DNA of 28,672 nucleotides from CAKXIK01 sp050947015 (GTDB lineage: Bacteria; Bacillota; Clostridia; Oscillospirales; Acutalibacteraceae), in assembly GCA_050947015.1 (NCBI GenBank), contig JBMNVT010000025.1:1-28672 (forward strand). The letters run 5' to 3'. The translations under genes were made by a program, and so were the position numbers. Every line of letters begins with the position of its first letter. Position 1 is the stretch's first letter. The notes under the pieces are model-generated. The model was given only the letters and a program-made list of their open reading frames with translations. It searched no databases and was not told the DNA's origin. This document shows positions 22,692-28,672 of the stretch, one piece after another.

Positions 22692-23993
22692 CTACCTTTT
22701 TCGCAGACCGCCGGTCGCCGGGTTATCGATCAGCGCTCCGTCCTCCGTAAAGCGGGAACCGTGGCAGGGGCAGTCCCAGGAGCGCTCCTGTCGGTTCCAT
22801 TTCAGCGCACAGCCGAGGTGCGGACAGCGTTTTTTTGACGGAGTCAGAAGATTGACCACTGCCTCGCACCCGTTGACGGCAAGCTGCGGGCGCAGAATGC
22901 TTCTCGACGGCGAAAAGACCGCGGCATTTGGGTTTTCCTGCCCGGTGATCTGGTCGGTCAAAATCATTGCAGCCACCATGGATGAGGTCATTCCCCATTT
23001 GTTGAAGCCGGAAGCCACATATAAATTCGGCGTGCGTGCAGAATACTGCCCAATATAAGGCACGCTGTCCAGCGACATACAGTCCTGCGTCGCCCAGCGG
23101 TATTTTTCCGAAGAACGCGGAAAGCGGCGTTTTGCAAAATCGGAAAGCTCCTGCCAGCCGCCACCCTGTTTGCCAGTTCGGTGGTCGCCGCCGCCGATCA
23201 GCAGCAAATTACGAAAACTGCGAAAGGACATACCCTTTTGCGCTTCATCGACATACATTCCCGGCAGACCGGGCGCGTGCTGCAGAGCAAGAACATAAGA
23301 ACGGTGTTGGTAAAGCTTCAGAAAATAGCTGCCGTGTTTGTTCAGAAACGGAAAGTGCGTGGCAACAATGATTTTTTCCGCCGCGATCATTCCGTAGTCG
23401 GTCACCGCCCCGCGCGGCGTCAGCTCCCGAACCGCAGTGTGTTCGCAGATGTTGAGCCCTTCCGCGATCGCTGCGGCAAAACTCAGAGGGTTAAACTGCG
23501 CCTGACGCGGAAACTTGACCGCGCCGTCGACCGAAAAAGGCAGCGGCAGTGTCTCCGCAAATTCCGCCGGATAGTTCAGCTTTTCCAGTGCGTCAAGCTC
23601 CTGTTCAATTTTTTCCCGCCCGCTCAGCGAATAAACAAAAGAATCCTTTTCTTCAAAATCACAGTCGATATCGGCGCACAGCGTGCGGTATTCCTGCAGG
23701 GCGCTTTCGTTGGCGTTCAGGTACATCTGCGCCCGTTCCGTGCCGAACCGGCGAATCAGCTCGCTGTAAATCAGCCCGTGCTGAGAGGTGATTTTGGCTG
23801 TTGTGTTCCGGGTAACGCCGCTGCAAATGGTTTCGGCCTCCGCCAACAGGCACGAAACCCCGGCCTGCTGCAGCCGGTGCGCACAAAGAAGCCCTGCCAA
23901 TCCGCCGCCGATAATCAGCACATCCGTCCTTGTGTCCCCCCGAAGCGGTTCCCTGCGCGGCAGTTCCGCCGTGGCCGTCCAAACCGAATTCAT
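22692..23993 (-). CDS. FAD-dependent oxidoreductase with C-terminal Rieske domain
   Basis: A 433-residue fusion. The N-terminal DAO-type FAD domain begins with TDVLIIGGGLAGLLCAHRL (about residues 24-42, GxGxxG), has GVTRNTTAKITSQHG, a family-specific loop, and a late YVASGFNKWGMTSSMVAA cofactor-binding segment. The C-terminal Rieske [2Fe-2S] domain shows both ligand pairs: CPHLGC and CPCHGSRF. Architecture and length match the Bacillus YhfW-like group; the electron partner and substrate are not known. Its ATG (23993-23991) shares one base with the stop of the upstream yyaL-like gene (TGATG), with GGAGGA ten bases before, so the two are translationally coupled. The upstream open extension to 24062 is inside the neighbour and rejected. 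Confidence 0.93.
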   Translation of the reverse strand: MNSVWTATAELPRREPLRGDTRTDVLIIGGGLAGLLCAHRLQQAGVSCLLAEAETICSGVTRNTTAKITSQHGLIYSELIRRFGTERAQMYLNANESALQEYRTLCADIDCDFEEKDSFVYSLSGREKIEQELDALEKLNYPAEFAETLPLPFSVDGAVKFPRQAQFNPLSFAAAIAEGLNICEHTAVRELTPRGAVTDYGMIAAEKIIVATHFPFLNKHGSYFLKLYQHRSYVLALQHAPGLPGMYVDEAQKGMSFRSFRNLLLIGGGDHRTGKQGGGWQELSDFAKRRFPRSSEKYRWATQDCMSLDSVPYIGQYSARTPNLYVASGFNKWGMTSSMVAAMILTDQITGQENPNAAVFSPSRSILRPQLAVNGCEAVVNLLTPSKKRCPHLGCALKWNRQERSWDCPCHGSRFTEDGALIDNPATGGLRKR

Positions 23994-25999
23994 CAATTCA
24001 AATTCCTCCGTTCTGCGTTTTCCGTTCCGCCGCATTGTGCTGCTGCACGCCTGCTTTTGCAAGGGTGTTCATTTGTGGGCGGCAGACAGGCGCGCCCGGT
24101 GCAGACGTAATAAGTGGTTCGGCCGTTGAGGAGCGCATACTCCTCCGACGGCCGTTTTTTCACCGTTACAAGGGCGTCCGGCGGAAAACCGGACACCACA
24201 TCAAATGCCTCTTTCTCACCTTCGAGGACAACCGTGATACGATCCGGCGGTTCCAGCCAGGTGGAAAGCGCCAACAGATAAAACGCATGCCCCATCGGAA
24301 CACCCTCCGCCGCCCCGGAGAGGAATTCCATCTGCTGTTCTGCACACCGCTGCCAGTACGGCGCCGACGTAATTTGAGAAAGCCGAACCAGATTGTGCGC
24401 CATAACGGAGTTCCCACTCGGAATCGCTCCGTCATACGTTTCCTTGGGGCGCAGGATCAGTCGTTCGTTTTCCTCGCCGGACAAAAAGAATCCGCCGCGC
24501 CCGGGGTCCCGGAATTCATCGATTACTCTTTTGCACAGCAGCTGCGCTCGTTCCAGATACACCGGCTCCTGCGCAAGCTGATAAATTTCCAGCAGCGCAA
24601 AGGCCGTAAACGCATAATCATCCAGAAAACCTTGGCCGCCACGCACACCGCGGCGCCAACTGACAAACAGGCGGCCGTCCTGCTGCAGGTTGCTCCAAAG
24701 AAACTGTATGCATCGCAGCGCGGCAGAAAAATACTGCTTTTTCCCGGATGCGCGGGCCAACTGCGAAAGCCCCGTCGCCATCCATGCATTCCACGACGTT
24801 AAAATTTTATCGTCCAGATGAAGGCTGCTGCGCTGCTTCCGGTACGCCCGCAGCGCCGGAAGATGTTTGGCAAGCGCACGGGCCTCGCCCTCGGTCCCAA
24901 CCAGATGCGGGATACTGCGCCCTTCAAAATTGCCCTGCCGGGTGATCCCGTAACAACGGTTAAACGCGTTTCCGTTCTCCGTACCGAGCACCCGGCAAAC
25001 CTCGGATGGCTCAAGCGCATAGTATCCGCCCTCCACGCCGTTGCTGTCCGCGTCCTGCGCGCTGTAAAACCCACCTTCCGGGCCTGTCATTTCCCGCAGA
25101 ACATAGTCTGCTGTCTGCTCGGCAGCATTCAGATAAAATGCATTGTCAGTCGTGCCGTAAGCGCCCGCAAATGCCATGATTAACAGAGCGTTGTCATAAA
25201 GCATTTTTTCAAAATGAGGAATTTGAAATGCCCGGTCTGTGGAATAACGCGAAAAACCAAAGCCAATGTGGTCAAACAGACCTCCCCGGTACATTTGCTG
25301 CAGCGTAAACTCCGCCATGTGCAGCGCGTCGGAATCACCCGTCTTTCGGGCCCGGTCAAGCAGAAACAGCAGGTTGTGCGGAGTCGGAAACTTCGGTGCT
25401 TCTCCAAATCCGCCGTAATTCTCGTCAAACGTTTCACGAAACTGCAAAACCGCCCTGTCCAGAATGACGCTCTCCCGGCCTGTGTGTTTTTCGGGTTCCA
25501 TGGCCGACAGCGCGTTGACGGCTTCGTCAGCCGACTGCAGAATCAGTTCCTTTTCTTCTTTCCATTTTTGCGAAACGGCCGCCAACAGCTGGCGAAAGCC
25601 GGGCATCCCCTGCCGGCTGTCCTTGGGAAAATACGTTCCCGCAAAAATCGGCTTTTTTTCCGGTGTTAAAAAGATGCTCATCGGCCATCCGCCGCTTCCT
25701 GTCATGGCCTGACAAACGGTCATGTAGACACTATCCAGATCAGGACGTTCTTCGCGATCCACCTTTACAGCGACAAAATCTGCATTGAGCTGTTTCGCAA
25801 TTTGCGGGTCATCAAAGCTTTCTTCCGCCATCACATGGCACCAGTGGCAGGTGGAGTAACCGATACTGAGAAACACCGGCTTATCCTCTTGCCGCGCTTT
25901 TGCAAAAGCCGCTTCTCCCCACGGGTACCAGTTCACCGGCTGGCGGGCATGCTGAAGCAGATAGGGGCTGCTTTCATGAATCAGGTTGTTTTCGTGCAA
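23993..25999 (-). CDS. yyaL: YyaL/SSP411-like thioredoxin-domain protein (DUF255)
   Basis: A 668-residue protein of the YyaL/spermatogenesis-associated 20 family. The N-terminal thioredoxin-like domain is highly conserved: NNLIHESSPYLLQHARQPVNW, then YSTCHWCHVMAEESF with C51-H-W-C54, VDREERPDLD, and GGWPMSIFLTP. The rest is an alpha/alpha-toroid, glycosidase-like region with NYGGFGEAPKFPTPHN, FDHIGFGFSRYSTD, PHFEKMLYDNALL and AQDADSNGVEGGYY. Family function is unsettled (redox or sugar-related). The start is TTG at 25999 (LHENN..., read as Met), with AAAGGAG eleven bases upstream; no ATG fits before the conserved N-terminus. It is the first gene of a two-gene unit with the Rieske oxidoreductase. 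Confidence 0.94.
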   Translation of the reverse strand: MHENNLIHESSPYLLQHARQPVNWYPWGEAAFAKARQEDKPVFLSIGYSTCHWCHVMAEESFDDPQIAKQLNADFVAVKVDREERPDLDSVYMTVCQAMTGSGGWPMSIFLTPEKKPIFAGTYFPKDSRQGMPGFRQLLAAVSQKWKEEKELILQSADEAVNALSAMEPEKHTGRESVILDRAVLQFRETFDENYGGFGEAPKFPTPHNLLFLLDRARKTGDSDALHMAEFTLQQMYRGGLFDHIGFGFSRYSTDRAFQIPHFEKMLYDNALLIMAFAGAYGTTDNAFYLNAAEQTADYVLREMTGPEGGFYSAQDADSNGVEGGYYALEPSEVCRVLGTENGNAFNRCYGITRQGNFEGRSIPHLVGTEGEARALAKHLPALRAYRKQRSSLHLDDKILTSWNAWMATGLSQLARASGKKQYFSAALRCIQFLWSNLQQDGRLFVSWRRGVRGGQGFLDDYAFTAFALLEIYQLAQEPVYLERAQLLCKRVIDEFRDPGRGGFFLSGEENERLILRPKETYDGAIPSGNSVMAHNLVRLSQITSAPYWQRCAEQQMEFLSGAAEGVPMGHAFYLLALSTWLEPPDRITVVLEGEKEAFDVVSGFPPDALVTVKKRPSEEYALLNGRTTYYVCTGRACLPPTNEHPCKSRRAAAQCGGTENAERRNLN

Positions 26000-26191
26000 A
26001 CGACAGACAACTCCTTTCGGGCTGTGTAAAATTTCAGCGCAAAGTGCTCTGTTTCAGTGTTTGCACGATATCCGTTTCTATACGGCGCATAAAATAAAAT
26101 GACCTCCGGTCGCTCTCCGGTTCCCGGATCACTCCACAGCGTCACAGCCGATTATCAAAAGCATATGGCCGTCCATTCCCCATCTTCAAAT
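26000..26191. other. Intergenic region upstream of the yyaL-like gene
   Basis: No intact gene seen. It should hold the promoter of the minus-strand yyaL-like gene, but no good -35/-10 pair was found. One frame gives a short DYFFKFEDGEWTAICF on the minus strand directly after the XRE fragment, possibly the tail of a deleted gene. Confidence 0.3.
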
Positions 26192-26353
26192 TTAAAAAAA
26201 TAATCCGATGTTTTCAATGTTAGCAAGATAACGGGGCGAAAGATACCTCTCGTCACCCACATAGTTGCGGGACTCTTTGCGCGCCCTCCTCGCGGATTTA
26301 ATTGCCGCCCCATAAGGACCAAAGTCAATTTTTTGCACTGGTCTCTTTGCCAT
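26192..26353 (-). pseudogene. Truncated XRE-type helix-turn-helix regulator
   Basis: A 53-codon fragment beginning MAKRPVQKIDFGPYGAAIK. SARRARKESRNYVGDERYLSPRYLANIEN forms the HTH typical of small XRE regulators on Clostridial mobile elements (from memory), where IENKGQHPSLQ and a further 25-40 residues normally follow. Here the sequence ends IENIGLFF and stops, so the second half is gone. Upstream, TTGAGG (26426-26421) and TATAAG (26404-26399), 16 bases apart, could be its promoter, but no good ribosome binding site is seen. It lies between the yyaL-like gene and the mgtA remnant and marks a deletion junction. Confidence 0.7.
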
Positions 26354-26447
26354 ATTCATTCAATTACAGTTTACAATTCACTTTTCTTTTTGGATATACT
26401 TATATAGTTCTCTTTATTAGCCTCAATAATGCATCATAACCGATTAT

Positions 26448-28104
26448 ACAAACATCGCCTTTATGGGCAGCAATGTGGTTTCCGGCAGCGCAACCGCTGT
26501 TGCAGTCTGTGTCGGCGATCATACTTTGTTTGGCTCTATGGCGTCCGCAGTGGCCGGAGAAGCAGTAGAGACCAGCTTTACCAAGGGCGTCAATGCCGTC
26601 TCCTGGGTGCTGATCCGCTTCATGCTGGTCATGGTTCCGCTGGTGTTCTTCATCAATGGCATTACGAAGGGCGATTGGCTGGAGGCCTTCCTGTTCGGCA
26701 TTTCCATCGCCGTCGGCTTGACCCCAGAGATGCTTCCCATGATCGTGACAACCTGCCTTGCCAAAGGTGCGGTCTCCATGAGCAAGAAGCAGACCATCGT
26801 CAAGAACCTAAATTCCATCCAGAACTTCGGTGCCATAGACATTCTTTGCACCGACAAGACCGGAACGCTGACACAGGATAAAGTTGTGCTGGAATATCAC
26901 CTCAACGTAAACGGTGAGGACGATACGCGCGTGCTGCGCCACGCCTACCTCAACAGCTACTTCCAGACCGGCTACAAGAACCTGATGGATCTGGCGATCA
27001 TCCATAAGACAGAGGAAGAAGAGGCGGAAGATTCCAGGCTGCTTGACCTGTCCGAAAACTATGTGAAGGTAGATGAAATTCCGTTTGATTTCACTCGCCG
27101 TCGCCTGACCACGGTAGTTCAAGATAAGCAGGGTAAGACCCAGATGGTGACAAAGGGTGCTGTGGAAGAAATGCTCTCCGTCTGCACCTTCGCAGAGTGT
27201 GATGACGGCGTGGAGCCGCTGACCGATGAGGTTCGCAGCCGGATTCTCAAAACAGTGGATGATCTCAACGATAAGGGCTTCCGCGTGCTGGCGATTGCGC
27301 AGAAGAGCAATCCCTCCTCGGTGGGCGCGTTCGGCGTGAAGGATGAGTGTGAGATGGTGCTGATTGGCTATCTGGCGTTCCTTGATCCCCCGAAGGAGTC
27401 CACCGCAGATGCCATCAAGGCACTGAAAGACCATGGCGTGACCACCAAAATCCTGACCGGCGACAATGACAAGGTGACCCGCACCATCTGCAAGCAGGCG
27501 GGGCTGAAGGTTCGCAATATGCTCCTTGGCTCTGATCTGGAAAATATGAGCGACGCGGAGCTGGCACGAGCAGCAGAATCCACCGATGTATTTGCAAAGC
27601 TGACACCCGATCAGAAAGCCCGTGTGGTTTCTATCCTCCGTGAAAATGGCCATACCGTTGGCTTTATGGGCGACGGAATCAATGACGCTGCGGCGATGAA
27701 GGCCGCTGATATTGGTATTTCTGTTGATACCGCCGTGGATGTGGCAAAGGAATCAGCCGACATCATTCTGCTGGAAAAAGACCTGATGGTACTGGAGCAG
27801 GGCATTGTTGAAGGGCGCAAGACCTACGCCAACATGATCAAATATATCAAGATGACAGCATCTTCTAACTTTGGCAATATGTTCTCGGTACTGGCGGCCT
27901 CCGCGCTGCTGCCGTTCCTGCCGATGATGAGCGTGCATCTGATTTTCCTGAACCTGATCTACGACCTGTCCTGTACCGCGATTCCTTGGGACAATGTGGA
28001 CGAGGAATTTATCGCCAAGCCCAGGAAGTGGGACGCGTCCAGCGATGGTGCTGGCAACCAGCTTGAAAAAAGCCTTTGTCCGTCACTATGGCGAGCTGCT
28101 CTAA
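26448..28104 (+). pseudogene. mgtA: Magnesium-translocating P-type ATPase (MgtA) remnant with two deletions
   Basis: MgtA (about 900 residues, P-type class IIIB) imports Mg2+. Homology begins abruptly at TNIAFMGSNVVSGSA (26448), so the N-terminal ~300 residues are missing. What remains has the IAVGLTPEMLPMIV helix, the phosphorylation site ILCTDKTGTLTQ, the nucleotide domain with MVTKGAVEEML, LTGDNDKVTRT and the hinge MGDGINDAAAMKAADIG, then two helices up to DNVDEEF...KPRKWDASS (about 28043). The sequence then jumps and changes frame to the authentic C-terminus VLATSLKKAFVRHYGELL, ending at TAA 28104. About 170 residues holding the last helices are deleted at that junction. The open frame through the junction continues to 28157 but is a frameshift product. 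Function is not expected. Confidence 0.9.
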
Positions 28105-28116
28105 GGAGGTGTGATG

Positions 28117-28296
28117 ATGAACCGGAAAGAAAGCACGATATCAGAAATTCATATTAAAGCGCAAACTGCCGCACGACGGCAAAAGAAAAAAGCCGTCGTA
28201 CAGCAGAGAGCTTTTCACGCGCCTGTGAAGCGGTGGCTTTTGAGAAATCAAGGCTGCCGCTTTTTTGTCCTTCAAAGGATGACGCCCTATCGCTGA
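28117..28296 (+). CDS. Hypothetical 59-residue basic protein after mgtA
   Basis: Begins at ATG 28117 with a very good ribosome binding site, AAGGAGGT, six bases upstream and 13 bases after the mgtA stop, so it could have been coupled to mgtA. The product (MNRKESTISEIHIK, then Arg/Lys-rich) is basic. Two hairpins lie in its frame, the second a likely terminator, so the second half is doubtful. It may be a real leader/small gene or the truncated start of a lost gene. Confidence 0.3.
   Translation: MNRKESTISEIHIKAQTAARRQKKKAVVQQRAFHAPVKRWLLRNQGCRFFVLQRMTPYR
28173..28199. repeat. Perfect hairpin ACGACGGC/GCCGTCGT
   Basis: Arms at 28173-28180 and 28192-28199 with an A-rich 11-base loop. The GCACGACGGC sequence recurs at 28300, in a second imperfect hairpin (28301-28310 with 28320-28329). 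Confidence 0.5.
28228..28266 (+). terminator. Terminator-like hairpin downstream of mgtA
   Basis: AAGCGGTGGC (28228-28237) pairs with GCTGCCGCTT (28253-28262), one mismatch, followed by a run of six T starting within the arm. Confidence 0.6.
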
Positions 28297-28380
28297 TAAG
28301 CACGACGGCTTATGGAAGGAGCCGCCGTGGTACGAAAATCATATCGACATAAACCGATTCGGTACCTTGCCTTAAAAACG

Positions 28381-28404
28381 CGAAAAACCCGATAGAATCG
28401 GGGT
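28381..28404 (-). terminator. Terminator-like hairpin after the transposase remnant
   Basis: On the minus strand CCCGAT-tct-ATCGGG followed by TTTTTCGCG, just after the transposase stop at 28406. Confidence 0.5.
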
Positions 28405-28405
28405 T

Positions 28406-28672
28406 TCAGGTTGTAGAAAAAGCCCGTTCTGGTAAACAGACCAGAGCGAGGCCACGGTACTGCGTGTAGCGCATGCCGTGTTTTTCTTTTGCGTCGGCAA
28501 ATACACGCTCAATTTTTTCTTTTCTCAGACGATATAGTTCTCTGTATACCGTCATGTGCCGGACGTGCTTCGCCATCTCCACAAAGTCCTGCCAGACATG
28601 GCGCAAGACCGTTTTCTCGCACTTTGCATTTTCAGTGCACTGCGTTCTGGTGGGGCAGTTTTTGCAAAAGTA
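28406..28672 (-). pseudogene. IS1182-type transposase, C-terminal part, runs off the window
   Basis: The frame enters from the right edge and reads CKNCPTRTQCTENAKCEKTV, the Cys-cluster of IS1182-family DDE transposases, then FVEMAKHVRHMTVYRELYRLR, KEKIERVFADAKEKHGMRYTQYRGLALV with the catalytic Glu of the DDE triad in the ERVFADAK segment. Normally a further ~25-30 residues (a Trp-rich MNLKKLA stretch) follow; here the frame switches to CLPERAFSTT and stops at 28406, so the C-terminus is deleted or shifted. A terminator-like hairpin follows. The insertion next to the mgtA and XRE remnants is consistent with IS-linked deletions. The N-terminal part lies outside the window. Confidence 0.82.

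Noticed and set aside
26808..27653. 281-codon minus-strand frame opposite mgtA
   Set aside because: Shadow of the conserved P-type ATPase frame, no ribosome binding site, His/Leu-rich product without motifs.

Overview
The window looks like the chromosome of a Gram-positive, low-to-mid G+C anaerobe of the class Clostridia, probably Oscillospiraceae/Ruminococcaceae-like. Supporting signs are AGGAGG-type ribosome binding sites, TTGACA-17-TATAAT promoters, a perfect CIRCE/HrcA operator, a DUF6472-type Cys-rich small protein, a DltA remnant, a CsbB/YfhO-type envelope glycosylation set and a uronate (UxuA) catabolic cluster. No rRNA, tRNA or CRISPR array was seen.

Layout. 116-544: a decayed AAC(3)-family acetyltransferase. 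597-6434: a hexuronate/D-mannonate catabolism cluster, with uxuA, an SDR (probable fructuronate reductase) and two TIM-barrel sugar isomerases on the minus strand, a divergent AraC regulator, and a convergent Gfo/Idh/MocA dehydrogenase. 6590-7795: a promoter-driven but wrecked dltA. 7760-9267: an MFS transporter on the minus strand whose leader holds a 14-codon upstream ORF nested in an intrinsic-terminator hairpin. 9448-10430: an Smr-domain protein and a YfbR-like 5'-deoxynucleotidase. 10464-15471: an envelope glycosylation operon (Gpi18-like GT-C, YfhO, GT2). 15523-16634: an A+T-rich accessory patch with an atypical HD protein and a DUF559 gene enclosed by terminal inverted repeats. 16658-18564: tandem hairpins, an aldo/keto reductase, DUF6472 and a small membrane protein. 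18640-19107: a broken lipase-like hydrolase. 19414-20341: overlapping DUF2752 and DUF4234 membrane genes with a G10 tract as ribosome binding site. 20582-21722: a HEAT-repeat protein and a CIRCE-controlled Hsp20. 21835-25999: an RmlD-like reductase, a Rieske-containing FAD oxidoreductase and a YyaL-like thioredoxin-domain protein. 26192-28672: a truncated XRE regulator, an mgtA pseudogene with two deletions and a truncated IS1182-type transposase.

How the parts work together. The uronate genes convert fructuronate/mannonate to 2-keto-3-deoxygluconate, with the isomerases and Gfo/Idh enzyme likely feeding related sugar acids. The GT2/YfhO/GT-C genes fit a lipid-linked sugar donor plus polytopic transferases that decorate a surface polymer. 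The broken dltA nearby suggests D-alanylation may have been lost from this locus while glycosylation stayed.

The least ordinary items are the MFS leader (apparent ribosome-controlled attenuation), the DUF559 cassette whose terminal repeats supply both its ribosome binding site and its stop codon, and the G10 tract in front of DUF2752. At least six broken genes in 28.7 kb indicate active gene decay. All calls come from reading the sequence by eye; no database search or folding program was run.
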